Positions 18,510 to 27,158 of a stretch of DNA of 64,000 bases are shown here, piece by piece; position 1 is the stretch's first letter; each line of letters begins with the position of its first letter. Location of the stretch: assembly GCA_963791425.1 (NCBI GenBank), contig CAWBSE010000004.1, forward strand, positions 1,151,473-1,215,472, given 5' to 3'. Source of the stretch: DATBLE01 sp963791425. GTDB taxonomy: Bacteria > Actinomycetota > Thermoleophilia > Gaiellales > Gaiellaceae. The notes beneath the pieces are model-generated. The model did not search any database and was not told the DNA's origin. It saw only the letters and a list, made by a program, of their open reading frames with translations. The translations under genes and the position numbers were made by a program.

Positions 18510-19732
18510 CCGGTGATGAGCTCGTGCAGGCGCTCCGCGATCGCGAGCGCGAACTGCGGGTCGTTGATGTCGGCGTCCACCTCGTGCATCTCCACCTTCG
18601 CCGGATCGATCTGGTCCCGCAGCGTGGAGAAGAGCGCGTCGTCCGCTTCGGTGTCGTGGAGCACCGCCCCCTCGGTCGAGAGCAGCGAGACACCGCGCAG
18701 CGGGACGAACAGGGCGGTCGGCCCGGTGGCGGCGTTCAGCTTGCGCGCAAGGACAGCCGCGGCCTGCCGGCTCTCCTCCGGGGTGGGCCGCGTCGCGGCC
18801 AGGACGTTGTCGTGGATGTAGAGCGGCCGGCCGGCAAAACGTGCGGGCAGCGGCTCCGGCGGGCCGATCGTGACGAAGTCGAGCCCGCCGAGCGAGACGA
18901 CCTGCGGGATGCCGAGGCGGCCGGCGGTCTCGATCCGGTCGGGGCCGTCGGGCCAGATGCCGCCTCCGATCTCGTCGGCCAGCCCGCCCGTGGTGACGTC
19001 GAGCACGCCGACGACTCTGCCGGTCTTCACCACTTCTTCCAGCGACTGACCGCCGAGCCCGACCTGGTGGAAGACGAGCACCTCGTAGCCGAGCTCCTCG
19101 AGCCGTTCTCGCGCGACGGTCACGCACGGTGTCGTGACACCGAACATCGAAGCGGCGATCAGCGGCTTCCCTTCGCCCGGGGGGGCCACCGGCCTCGTTG
19201 CCATTCCGACGAGCGCACCCGCGGCGTTCCCCAGGATCCCCGTCAGGATCGAGTTCAGCCCGGCGATGTCGACGACCGAGTACATCATCGTCACGTCCGT
19301 CGGACCGAAGTACCGCTGCGTGTCGCCCGACGCCGCGGTGGAGACCATCAGCTTCGGCACGCCGATCGGCAACCGCTGCATCGCGTGGGTGGCGAGCGCC
19401 GTTCCGCCGGTGCCGCCGAGCGCGCCGATCGCGTCGAAGCGGCCCTCGGCGTGGAGCCGCAGCACGACTTCCGCGGCGCCCCGGGACATCGCCTCAATCG
19501 CGGCGCTCCGGTCGCGCGCCTCTGCGAGAGCCTCCACGTCGGCGCCTCCCGCGGCGGCCACCTCCTGCCGGGTCACGTCCGGCTCGGTCAGCGGCTCGCC
19601 GAGGATGCCGGCGTCGACGAGCAGCACATCCACCCCGCGCTCGCGGATGCGATCGCGCAGGTAGGCGTACTCCTTTCCCTTCGTGTCCAACGTCCCCACG
19701 AGCAGGACGGTCGGCTTCCGCTCGTGCGTCAC
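18506..19732 (-). CDS. Tm-1-like ATP-binding protein (UPF0261)
   Basis: The 408-residue protein matches the UPF0261/Tm-1-like family (PF06792) by LLVGTLDTKGKEYAYLRDRI near the start, ALGGTGGTALATHAMQ, VSTAASGDT, YSVVDIAGLN and SLGGLDFVTIGPPEPLP. The plant homologue Tm-1 binds and inhibits tobamovirus replicase; the bacterial role is unknown. GTG 19732 is preferred over the TTG at 19753 because the added residues are not protein-like. The gene is directly coupled to the LuxR-ATPase downstream. Confidence 0.85.
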   Translation of the reverse strand: MTHERKPTVLLVGTLDTKGKEYAYLRDRIRERGVDVLLVDAGILGEPLTEPDVTRQEVAAAGGADVEALAEARDRSAAIEAMSRGAAEVVLRLHAEGRFDAIGALGGTGGTALATHAMQRLPIGVPKLMVSTAASGDTQRYFGPTDVTMMYSVVDIAGLNSILTGILGNAAGALVGMATRPVAPPGEGKPLIAASMFGVTTPCVTVARERLEELGYEVLVFHQVGLGGQSLEEVVKTGRVVGVLDVTTGGLADEIGGGIWPDGPDRIETAGRLGIPQVVSLGGLDFVTIGPPEPLPARFAGRPLYIHDNVLAATRPTPEESRQAAAVLARKLNAATGPTALFVPLRGVSLLSTEGAVLHDTEADDALFSTLRDQIDPAKVEMHEVDADINDPQFALAIAERLHELITG

Positions 19733-19860
19733 CGAGCAAGCATGACACCGCAAGTTAGGCAGTGCCGTACGGCAGTCCTGCCGATGCCGGTTTGGCCGCC
19801 GCTCCCTAGGTTGAGTCCACCAGGTCGCGCGGAGCGGCCGAAACCGAAGGAGAGCCCGAA

Positions 19861-20160
19861 ATGACGCAGATCACCACCATCCAGACCGCACAGGAGCAGC
19901 AGTACGAGACCCCCACGTACAGCCCCCGCGGCGCCTTCGCGACGACGCTCCGCTCGGCCGAGATGGCACGCAAGGGCAGCCCGGTGCAGCAGCAGAGCCG
20001 GACGCAGATCGTCCGCGAGCCCCGGCAGGTCGACCGCACCGAGCAGCGCTACGAGACCCCGACGTTCAGCCCCCGCGGCGCGTTCGCGACGACGCTCCGC
20101 TCGGCCGAAAGGCGGCACTCCGCCACGAGGGCGCTGGACGTCCTCGCCTACGCCGCCTGA
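19861..20160 (+). CDS. Small protein with two lasso-leader-like repeats
   Basis: The 99-residue hydrophilic protein starts at ATG 19861 after GGAGAGCCCGAA. It contains two near-identical 20-residue repeats, YETPTYSPRGAFATTLRSAE and YETPTFSPRGAFATTLRSAE, joined by a Gln/Arg-rich linker. The repeat has Y..P......G.F..T, close to the YxxPx[LY]xxxGxxxxxT motif that lasso-peptide leaders use to bind their RRE protein. No lasso cyclase, protease or RRE gene is nearby, so RiPP function is speculative. Its stop TGA is immediately followed by the convergent gene's stop (TGATCA). Confidence 0.7.
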   Translation: MTQITTIQTAQEQQYETPTYSPRGAFATTLRSAEMARKGSPVQQQSRTQIVREPRQVDRTEQRYETPTFSPRGAFATTLRSAERRHSATRALDVLAYAA

Positions 20161-20340
20161 TCAGAGGCCGATACGTGTCTTGCGTTTGATCCCGAGCCGC
20201 TTCTGCGTCGCCTTGTCCTCCTCGCCGTCCTTGCGCGCCGCCCAGACGAACGCGACCAGCACGACAACGATGCTGACGACGGAGACCAGAGTGATGATGA
20301 TCCCGAGCGCGATCGTCGAGCCCGAGGTGCTCCCGATCAC
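20161..20340 (-). CDS. Small single-helix membrane protein
   Basis: The 59-residue protein has one hydrophobic helix (ALGIIITLVSVVSIVVVLVA) followed by a strongly basic tail ending KRKTRIGL, so it is probably anchored with the tail in the cytoplasm. GTG 20340 overlaps the dehydrogenase stop as GTGA, implying coupling. No family is recognised. Confidence 0.6.
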   Translation of the reverse strand: MIGSTSGSTIALGIIITLVSVVSIVVVLVAFVWAARKDGEEDKATQKRLGIKRKTRIGL

Positions 20341-21443
20341 GTGAACTCGATCACGCTGCGGATGCCGTCTTGGGCCTCCATCAGCTCGAACCCGCGGTTG
20401 ACCTCGTCCAGCGTGATGCGGTGCGAGATGAGCGAGTCGACGTCGATCTCGCCCGCCAGCCAGCGGTCGACGAACTGCGGCACCTGCGTCCGGCCCTTCA
20501 CGCCGCCGAACGACGAGCCCGTCACGCGGCGGCCTGTGATCAGGAAGCGCGGCACGATCTCCAGCACCTCGCCCTTCCCCGCGACACCGCACATGGTCGC
20601 GAGCCCCCACGCCTCGCGCGCCGACTCGACCGCCTGGCGCATGACGGCGACGTTGCCGGTCGCCTCGAACGTGTAGTCGGCGCCGAACCCGCCCGTCTCG
20701 GAGCGGATCCACTCGACCGTGTCAGCGTCGGCGACGCGCGTGTCGGTCGCGCCGTGGTGCGCCGCCTGGGCGAGCCGCTCCGCGGACAGGTCGAACGCCA
20801 TGATCCGCCCGGCGCCGGCGAGCCGCGCGCCGATCACAGCGCCGAGGCCGACGAGGCCGCAGCCGAACACCGCGACCGTCGACCCAGGTTGCACGTCGGC
20901 GGTGTTGACCGCCGCGCCGATCCCGGTCGAGAGGCCGCACGCGAACGGCGCACAGCCGTCGAGCGTCGCCTCCTTGCTCACGTTCGCAAGGGCGATCTCG
21001 GGCATGACCGCGTACTCCGCGAACGTCGAGGTGCCCATGAAGTGCCGCAGCGGCTCGCCGCCGCGCGACAGGCGCGTCGTCCCGTCCGGGAGGTAGCCGA
21101 GCCCCTGCTGGTCGCGGATCGCGACGCAGCGGTTCGTCCGCGGGCTGCGGCAGTGGACGCACTCGCCGCACTCCGGCGCGAACAGGGTGATCACGTGGTC
21201 GCCCGGGGCGACGAGCGTCACACCCGGCCCGACCGCCTCGACGACACCCGCGCCCTCGTGTCCGAGCACGCACGGCGCGTAGCCGGACGGGTCGGCACCC
21301 GATGCGGTGTACAGGTCGGTGTGGCACACGCCGCACGCGGCCAGTCGGACGAGCGCCTCACCGGCCTTCGGCTCCGCGAGGTCGACCTCGTCGACGACGA
21401 GCGGCTGTCCGAACTCCTCGAGAACAGCGGCGCGGATCTTCAC
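20337..21443 (-). CDS. Zinc-dependent class III-type alcohol dehydrogenase
   Basis: The 368-residue MDR-family enzyme has catalytic-zinc residues in GVCHTDL and GHEGAG, four structural-zinc cysteines in CGECVHCRSPRTNRC, a Rossmann motif FGCGLVGLGAV, and the class III-like end SSFGGVKGRTQVPQFVD. Class III enzymes oxidise S-hydroxymethyl-thiol adducts of formaldehyde. In an actinobacterium the thiol could be mycothiol, but neither substrate nor thiol is shown. GTG 21443 gives the standard family start (VKIRAAVLEEFGQPL). A small membrane protein is coupled downstream. Confidence 0.85.
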   Translation of the reverse strand: MKIRAAVLEEFGQPLVVDEVDLAEPKAGEALVRLAACGVCHTDLYTASGADPSGYAPCVLGHEGAGVVEAVGPGVTLVAPGDHVITLFAPECGECVHCRSPRTNRCVAIRDQQGLGYLPDGTTRLSRGGEPLRHFMGTSTFAEYAVMPEIALANVSKEATLDGCAPFACGLSTGIGAAVNTADVQPGSTVAVFGCGLVGLGAVIGARLAGAGRIMAFDLSAERLAQAAHHGATDTRVADADTVEWIRSETGGFGADYTFEATGNVAVMRQAVESAREAWGLATMCGVAGKGEVLEIVPRFLITGRRVTGSSFGGVKGRTQVPQFVDRWLAGEIDVDSLISHRITLDEVNRGFELMEAQDGIRSVIEFT

Positions 21444-21508
21444 CGGGACTCGTCGGACACGATGCACGAAAGTCTAGTCTCGTCCCGGTCAACCGAGAGG
21501 AGCACGAA

Positions 21509-21901
21509 GTGAGCGAGTTGCACCGCGTAGGAGCCATCACCCTGTTCGTGGAGGACACGAAGCGGTCGAAGGGATTCTACGAGCGCGTCTTCGGCCTGGC
21601 CCCGGTCTACGAGGACGAGAACGCCGTCGCCTTCGAGTTCGAGAACATGATCGTCAACCTGCTCGAGTCGGGCACGCCCGCGCGCGAGCTGATCGACCCG
21701 GCCGCCGTCGCCGGCGCCGCGGCGGGGTCGAGCTTCCAGCTGACGATCTGGGTCGACGACGCCGATGCCGTGGTCGCCGACCTGGCCGAACGCGGCGTGG
21801 AGCTGCTCAACGGCCCGATCGACCGCCCCTGGGGCATGCGCACCGCGAGCTTCACCGACCCCGACGGCCATATCTGGGAGGTCGCGGCGAAGATCGCCTG
21901 A
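21509..21901 (+). CDS. VOC-superfamily (glyoxalase/dioxygenase-fold) protein
   Basis: The 130-residue protein has one VOC module pair: AITLFVEDTKRSKGFYERVF at the start and RTASFTDPDGHIWEVA at the end, with the usual metal-site glutamate in the last motif. GTG 21509 follows GAGAGG. VOC proteins include glyoxalases, dioxygenases and antibiotic-binding proteins; this short form is often of unknown substrate. It is divergent from the dehydrogenase gene, sharing an intergenic promoter region of about 65 bp. Confidence 0.8.
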   Translation: MSELHRVGAITLFVEDTKRSKGFYERVFGLAPVYEDENAVAFEFENMIVNLLESGTPARELIDPAAVAGAAAGSSFQLTIWVDDADAVVADLAERGVELLNGPIDRPWGMRTASFTDPDGHIWEVAAKIA

Positions 21902-21920
21902 GCGTGGTGGCTAGCCGTTC

Positions 21921-22398
21921 GTGTTGTGGAACGTGCAGACGATCTGGTCGGCGTCGTACGGCAACTGGTGGAAGGGCTCCGTGACAATGACGGTCATCCC
22001 GAACGGCGTCGCGAAGCTTCGCGACGGCAGCCCCGGCGCGGGCATCGACGCGACCGGCACGACGAAGCCCTTCACGGTCTCGCGCAGCGGCCCGACGGTC
22101 GTCGACGGCTGGGCCGAGGATCTCCTCGGCAACTGGCGCAAGGCGAGCATGACCGTCCAGGTCGACGCAGTGCCACCCCTCGCCTGGTGGAACACGCCGT
22201 GCGGCCAGGCCCTCAGGAAGGGCCAGGCGGCCACGGCGAACTGGGGCACTAGCGATACGAATGTCGGCATCCCCCGCTCCGTTCTGGGGCGACATCGCGT
22301 ACGACACGTCGACGGTGGGCACGAAGACGCTGTCGAAGACGGTGACCGACCGGGTCGGCAACTCGACCACGATCACCTGCGCCTACACGGTCAGGTAG
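21921..22398 (+). pseudogene. C-terminal fragment of an Ig-like repeat exported protein, frameshifted
   Basis: The frame opens after a stop at 21912 without a signal peptide or ribosome site and reads like a bacterial Ig-like repeat: AGIDATGTTKPFTVSRSGPT, VVDGWAEDLLGNWRKASMT, VQVDAVPP. After an apparent extra C in the CCCCC run at 22271-22275 it continues as PAPFWGDIAYDTSTVGTKTL, SKTVTDRVGNSTTITCAYTV and stops at 22398. The piece is a 3' remnant of a larger secreted protein, lacking its 5' end, so it is probably inactive. Confidence 0.6.
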
Positions 22399-22550
22399 CG
22401 CACACCTTCACCGGATCGAACGAGGGGGCCGCACGGACCTCTGGTTGTTTTCCGGCCGACATGAGATATTCCCTGGCGAGGTCGGGCGTGCTCGACCTCG
22501 TCCGCGTCATGACGGGAGGCCCGCATCACGGTGCGGCCGGAAAGGATCGG

Positions 22551-23111
22551 ATGAACTCACGGAAACTGCTCCTCGGTTCCGCGGTAGCCGTACTGGCGGC
22601 AGCCGTCGCGGCCGGGGCCATGGCCGGTAACGGCAAGCACTCCAGCGTCACCACGGTCAAGGCGATCAACAAGGCCCCGGTGATCGTCGTCAACCGCTAC
22701 GTCCAGGACAACCTGCGGTGGGACCACGACGTCTACAAGGTGGCCTCCGGCGGGACGATCCACGTCGTGAATATGGCGGCCGACGAAGGCCCGCACACCT
22801 TCACGATCGTCGCAAAGAAGGACGCTCCGAAGAACGGCCTCCAGGCCTTCAACTGCAGAATCTGCAACACGCTCGCGAAGGCGCACGGGGCCAATCCGAA
22901 CAGTGACCAGCCGCCGAAGTACCCGTTCCTCGAGAACGGCGTCGGCCAGGCGACGCCTCCGTCGATCGACCGGCCCGGCGACTCCGGGGTGACCGGTAAG
23001 GGCAAGAAGGGCGAGTCGATCGACCTGCCCGTGTCGGCGCCCGCCGGCACGAAGCTCTGGATGATGTGCCTGATCCATCCGTGGATGCAGGCGGAGATCG
23101 ACGTCACCTGA
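22551..23111 (+). CDS. Exported cupredoxin-like protein
   Basis: The 186-residue protein has a signal peptide (MNSRKLLLGSAVAVLAAAVA) and a cupredoxin-type fold inferred from GGTIHVVNMAADEGPHTFTI and LWMMCLIHPWMQAEIDV. The latter gives a Cys-x2-His-x2-Met set (CLIHPWM), with the upstream His in GPHTF, so a type 1 copper site is plausible. Extra cysteines (NCRICN) are present. It precedes a multicopper oxidase whose start overlaps its end, and likely passes electrons to it. Confidence 0.8.
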   Translation: MNSRKLLLGSAVAVLAAAVAAGAMAGNGKHSSVTTVKAINKAPVIVVNRYVQDNLRWDHDVYKVASGGTIHVVNMAADEGPHTFTIVAKKDAPKNGLQAFNCRICNTLAKAHGANPNSDQPPKYPFLENGVGQATPPSIDRPGDSGVTGKGKKGESIDLPVSAPAGTKLWMMCLIHPWMQAEIDVT

Positions 23112-24076
23112 GCATCGCGTTCGTTTCTCGACGCAGCGCGAGGACATGGGCAAGTGCCTGCGTCCTCGCGCTCGGCGTCGTCCTCGTCGCGTCCACGGCA
23201 GCGGCCGGCAGTCCCCCGCAGGGACGGACGATCGACTACTGGGTCGCGGCGGTCCCGGTCACCTGGAACATCGTCCCGAACGGCCGGGACGCGATCACGG
23301 GCGAGCAGATACCGCTCGCGGATTCGGTGCTGCAGACGGTGGTCTACCACCGCTACAGCCCGAACTGGAAGAAGCCGATGGAGAACGCCCCCCGCGACAG
23401 CGCCGACGGCCTGCTGATCCCGGGGCCGCTGATCAAGGCACGCGTCGGCGACACGCTGCGCATCCACTTCAAGAACATGGACACGCTCCGGCACGACCCG
23501 CATTCGATGCATTTCCACGGCGTGCACTACAAGCCCAGCTCCGACGGCGCCTACGTCCCCGGCTTCTCGGGGAAGGACGCGAACGTGAAGCCGGGCCAGT
23601 CGTACACGTACGTGCTCCACGCCGGCGAGGACTCCGCCGGCGTCTGGCCGTACCACGACCACTCGCCTTCGATGATGGACTCGATCGGCGGCGGCATGGC
23701 CGGGATGCTCTCGATCCTCGGACGGAACGAGCAGGCGCCCGACCGGGAGTTCGAGGTCTTCCTCCTGCCGTGGGGGAAGTTCTTCACGATCGACGGCCGC
23801 GCCTACGTGGGCAACACCCCGGTCTTCCACGCGAAGGTCGGCCAGCTCGTGCAGTGGGACGTGATGGCGCTGGGATCCGACTTCCACACCTTCCACGTCC
23901 ACGGGCACCGCTGGCAGACGCCCGGCCACGTGTCGCGCGACACGCAGACGGTCGGCCCCGCCGAGTCGTTCAAGATCCGCTGGCGGGAGGATGCTCCCGG
24001 CACGTGGCTGTACCACTGCCACGTCGAGGACCACATGATGAAGGGGATGATCGGGATCTACAGGGTGTCGCGGTGA
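23066..24076 (+). CDS. Two-domain multicopper oxidase
   Basis: The ~336-residue exported protein carries all four copper-binding motifs of a multicopper oxidase: HSMHFHGVHY, WPYHDHS, HTFHVHGHRW and YHCHVEDHMMKGM. The last supplies the type 1 Cys, His and Met. The length fits the trimeric two-domain (small laccase) class. The start is uncertain: GTG 23066, GTG 23081 or a CTG overlapping the cupredoxin stop are possible. The signal region RRSARTWASACVLALGVVLV follows in all cases. Flanking cupredoxin genes in the same operon suggest copper oxidation or electron transfer; the substrate is unknown. Confidence 0.85.
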   Translation: MPDPSVDAGGDRRHLSIAFVSRRSARTWASACVLALGVVLVASTAAAGSPPQGRTIDYWVAAVPVTWNIVPNGRDAITGEQIPLADSVLQTVVYHRYSPNWKKPMENAPRDSADGLLIPGPLIKARVGDTLRIHFKNMDTLRHDPHSMHFHGVHYKPSSDGAYVPGFSGKDANVKPGQSYTYVLHAGEDSAGVWPYHDHSPSMMDSIGGGMAGMLSILGRNEQAPDREFEVFLLPWGKFFTIDGRAYVGNTPVFHAKVGQLVQWDVMALGSDFHTFHVHGHRWQTPGHVSRDTQTVGPAESFKIRWREDAPGTWLYHCHVEDHMMKGMIGIYRVSR

Positions 24077-24906
24077 GGCTCCGGCGGATCGCCCTCGTCG
24101 CGGCGGCGGCGCTGTTCGTGCTCGTCCCGTCGAGCACGGGCGCGGGGCCGCCGCAGGAGGTGAGCATCGAGTTCTCCGACTACCGGCCGTCCCAGCTGGA
24201 CCTGCTGCCGGGCGAGACGGTGCTCTGGACGAACGTCAGCACGCGCACGCACACCGTCACCTCCGACACCGGGCTCTTCGACTCCAGCGACCTTCCGGGC
24301 GGCAGCCACTTCAACTTCCAGTTCAACGAGGTCGGTGCGTACCTCTACCACTGCGTCATCCATCCGAGCATCACGGGCGAGATCGACGTCCGCCGGGTCA
24401 TCCTCGGCACCTTCCCCACGGCGGTCGTGAAGGTGGGCACGCCGGTCGACATCGACGGGCGCACCGCCGACCCGTCGAAGCCCGTCGTCATCCAGCGGCG
24501 GCCTGGCGGCGGCGCGTTCGCGACCGTGGCGACCGTCACCCCCGCCGCGAACGGCGCCTGGAAGACGACGCTGAAAGCCGAGGCGACGGGTGACTACCGG
24601 GCGATGTCCGGCACCGACGTCAGCCAGACCCGCAGGCTGCTGGTCAGCGCCCAGCGGCTCGTCGTCAGCCCGACGCGCACCGGCGTCCACGTCACGGTCG
24701 CGCCGAGCTCGCCGTACGCCCGCTTCCTGGTCGAGCTGCAGCTCCGCGAGCGCTTCGGCTGGTTCCCGGTCGCGAGCGGCCTGATCGACTACGTCTCCCA
24801 GGCGGACGTCCGTATCGCGCACCGCCCGGCGCGCGTGCGCATCGTGCTCGTCGACAAGGACGGCTGGACGCCGCTCGTCACGAGCAAGACCGTCGTGCTC
24901 CGCTAG
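24073..24906 (+). CDS. Exported plastocyanin-like protein with C-terminal beta domain
   Basis: The 277-residue product has a signal peptide (RRIALVAAAALFVLVPSS) and a plastocyanin domain at about residues 30-115: FSDYRPSQLDLLPGETVLWT, RTHTVTSD and AYLYHCVIHPSITGEI. His, Cys and His ligands are present, but the axial Met position is Ile (HPSITG). A beta-rich domain of about 150 residues follows. GTG 24073 overlaps the oxidase TGA. The stop TAG lies in the CTAG target used by the adjacent IS element, so the protein is intact. Confidence 0.8.
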   Translation: MRLRRIALVAAAALFVLVPSSTGAGPPQEVSIEFSDYRPSQLDLLPGETVLWTNVSTRTHTVTSDTGLFDSSDLPGGSHFNFQFNEVGAYLYHCVIHPSITGEIDVRRVILGTFPTAVVKVGTPVDIDGRTADPSKPVVIQRRPGGGAFATVATVTPAANGAWKTTLKAEATGDYRAMSGTDVSQTRRLLVSAQRLVVSPTRTGVHVTVAPSSPYARFLVELQLRERFGWFPVASGLIDYVSQADVRIAHRPARVRIVLVDKDGWTPLVTSKTVVLR

Positions 24907-25874
24907 CTGTAGGACCCAAGCAGGTTGGTTCTGCTGACCGGGGGTTGGTGGCCGAGGGCTGAGTGTCGTCTCCGATGGTTGTAGTGCCAGAGCCATCCGT
25001 CAAGGGCTCGGGTGCGTTCGTGGCTTGAGCGGTAGATGGCGCCGTAGGCCCAGCCGTTGAGCATGGTGCGGATGAATCGCTCGGCTTTGCCGTTGGTCTG
25101 TGGCCGATATGGGCGGGTGCGGCTGTGTTTGACGCGAAGGGTGCGGCAGGCGAGCGCGTGGACGCTGCTGCGGTAGCAGCTGCCGTTGTCGGTCAGGATC
25201 CGCTCGACCTGGATGCCGTGCCGCTTGTAGTAGTCGACGGCTCTGCGCAGGAAGCCCGCAGCGGTGACGGCCTTCTCGTTGTCGAGCACCTCTGCGTAGG
25301 CGAGGCGGCTGTAGTCGTCGATCGCGACGTGGACGAATTCCCAGCCGACGGTGTTGCGACGCACGCCTGCCGCGTCGGTGCGTGTCGGCATGTAGTGCTG
25401 CTTCTGCCCGTCACGCCAACGCTTGCCGGCGCCGCCTGCGATCCGGCCGAGCTTCTTGACGTCGAGATGGACGAGCTCGCCTGGACGTGCGTACTCGTAT
25501 CTGACCGCCGGCTCGAGACCCAAGCGGCCGAGGCGACCCACTCCGTTGCGGCGCAGCACGACTGAGACCGTCGAGAGCGGCATCGAGAGCACCTCAGCGA
25601 TCTCCGCCGCGGTCATCCGCAGCTGCCGAAGCCCGACGATCACCGCGACCCGCTCATCCGGAGTGCGATTCGCGACCCGCCTGGGCGCCGAGGAGCGATC
25701 AGCAAGACCGCTCTCACCCTCCAGCCGATAGCGGCCAACCCACTTACGCGCACAGCGCACGCTGACCCCGGCGGCCTCGGCCGCCGCAGTCAGCGTCCAC
25801 CCCTGACCGACAACACGTACCGCCAGCAACCGCCGGCCGCTCCAACTGAGCGCCGCGTTACGGTGAAGCCTCAT
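24903..25874 (-). CDS. IS481-family DDE transposase
   Basis: The 323-residue protein starts with the family-typical MRLHRNAALSWSGRRLLAVR (ATG 25874), followed by a helix-turn-helix and an rve integrase core. Catalytic acids are in LVHLDVKK, ILTDNGSCY and GKAERFIRT. The end WHYNHRRRHSALGHQPP is also typical. Its stop codon TAG is formed partly by the duplicated target CTAG, not by the element itself. The frame is complete, so the copy may be active. Confidence 0.9.
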   Translation of the reverse strand: MRLHRNAALSWSGRRLLAVRVVGQGWTLTAAAEAAGVSVRCARKWVGRYRLEGESGLADRSSAPRRVANRTPDERVAVIVGLRQLRMTAAEIAEVLSMPLSTVSVVLRRNGVGRLGRLGLEPAVRYEYARPGELVHLDVKKLGRIAGGAGKRWRDGQKQHYMPTRTDAAGVRRNTVGWEFVHVAIDDYSRLAYAEVLDNEKAVTAAGFLRRAVDYYKRHGIQVERILTDNGSCYRSSVHALACRTLRVKHSRTRPYRPQTNGKAERFIRTMLNGWAYGAIYRSSHERTRALDGWLWHYNHRRRHSALGHQPPVSRTNLLGSYS

Positions 25875-25964
25875 CCGGACCGCCTCCTTGTGGGGACTGA
25901 ACGCCTTCGACAGCACTCAGCCTCCAAGGAGGCCCGGATGAACCAACGTCCTTAGGAACTACAG
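24907..25964. mobile_element. IS481-family insertion sequence
   Basis: The element is about 1058 bp. Its ends are imperfect inverted repeats beginning CTGTAG, with GTTGGTTC shared about 20 bp in. It is flanked by CTAG at 24903-24906 and 25965-25968, matching the NCTAGN target preference known for IS481. It encodes one transposase. Insertion fell exactly on the stop codon of the plastocyanin gene on the left and at the 3' end of the integrase gene on the right. Confidence 0.85.
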
Positions 25965-27052
25965 CTAGACCGCTCCGGGGTGTGCATATGGGCGTGCGCG
26001 GCACGGACACGTTCGAGCAAGTTCGCCCGGTCGATCTCGCGGTAGTCCATGAGTACGTGGGTGTAGGTGTCGGCCGTCGTCGAGATGTTCCGCTGACCGA
26101 CGCGTGCGCCGATCTCAGCCCAACTCACACCCTGATGGTGGAGCAGGCTGATCCGGCGGTGGCGGAGGTCGTGCGGGCTGAACACCGGGACCGCCGCATC
26201 CCGGCAGGCGCGGGCAATCGCCATCCGCAGACGGTCGGCAGAGCCGATCGGAAACAGCGGGGCGTCCGGGTCGCGGTCCTCTCGGGCGGGGAGATGATCG
26301 ACGACGACGGTGAACAGATCGTCAGGCATCTCGACCCAGCGTGCCCGCCGGGTCTTGGAGACGGCAGCACGGACGAGCCACGCCCTCCGGTTCTCGTCCA
26401 GGTCACCTACCGTCGCGGCGGCAACCTCACCGATGCGTGCCCCGGTCGCGTCGAGCGCGACCAGCCCGATCAGGTACGGCGGGGTGAGCAGCCATCCGAC
26501 CGATTCGACGTGATCGGCGTGCGGCGGCTGGACCTCTTCCGGTTCCTCCAGCGGGAGCTTCACCCGGTCGTCCTTCGCTGGGTTCGGCGTGATCCCGGCG
26601 TAGGCGAGAACCATGCTCAGCGCCGTCCGGCACTTCCGGATCGACTCCTTCGCCCGGTTCTCGTGTGCGAGTACGTCGATCATCCGTTGCACGTCCTCCC
26701 AGCCGATTTCGCCGCATCGCCGGTCGCCCAAAAGCCGGTTGACGTGGCTGAGAGACGTGCGGTGCTGCACAGTCGTCGCCTCGCGCACGTCCTGGCGCGA
26801 GGCCTGCCACCGGATAGCAACCTCGCGGAGCGTCGGTTCCGACTCCGGCTCGCTGAGCGCCTTAACCTTGGGCACGCGCATCGCGGCCAACTCGCCGTCG
26901 ATCCACTTCTTCCGGGTTTGCGCCTCCGCCTTCGTGTTGAAGGTGCCCCCGTACAGATGCTTCGAGTCTGCTCCGCCGATCCTGAACTCGACCCGATAGC
27001 GAAGCCGACCGCGCTTCTCGGTGCGCCGTTTCGCAATCCAACTGCTGGCCAT
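25952..27052 (-). CDS. Tyrosine recombinase (phage/ICE-type integrase)
   Basis: The 366-residue protein has an N-terminal arm-binding region (LRYRVEFRIGGADSKHLYGG), a SAM-like domain, and a catalytic domain with Arg in DATGARIGEVAA, the HDLRHRR box, and Tyr in TADTYTHVL. ATG 27052 has an AGGAGG upstream. The last few residues (CSS) and the TAA come from the inserted IS481, so the original C-terminus was altered slightly beyond the catalytic Tyr. It is the likely integrase of the decayed element to its right. Confidence 0.9.
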   Translation of the reverse strand: MASSWIAKRRTEKRGRLRYRVEFRIGGADSKHLYGGTFNTKAEAQTRKKWIDGELAAMRVPKVKALSEPESEPTLREVAIRWQASRQDVREATTVQHRTSLSHVNRLLGDRRCGEIGWEDVQRMIDVLAHENRAKESIRKCRTALSMVLAYAGITPNPAKDDRVKLPLEEPEEVQPPHADHVESVGWLLTPPYLIGLVALDATGARIGEVAAATVGDLDENRRAWLVRAAVSKTRRARWVEMPDDLFTVVVDHLPAREDRDPDAPLFPIGSADRLRMAIARACRDAAVPVFSPHDLRHRRISLLHHQGVSWAEIGARVGQRNISTTADTYTHVLMDYREIDRANLLERVRAAHAHMHTPERSSCSS

Positions 27053-27158
27053 CTCTGCCTCCTGAATGGAACGCCCTAGACAGTCCCTATTCTACTGCGC
27101 GGGGTGGGCGATGTGGTGGACGCCCTAGACAAGCGCTCTGCCTCCGTCGCCCACCCCT

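Noticed and set aside
18510..19127. Extended N-terminus of the LuxR-ATPase (963 codons in all)
   Set aside because: The extra frame lies fully inside the Tm-1-like gene and is Arg-rich without features; protein-like sequence begins at TTG 18509.
21911..22270. Minus-strand 119-codon gene
   Set aside because: The plus strand in the same place reads as an Ig-like repeat with a one-base error, which explains the coding signal better.
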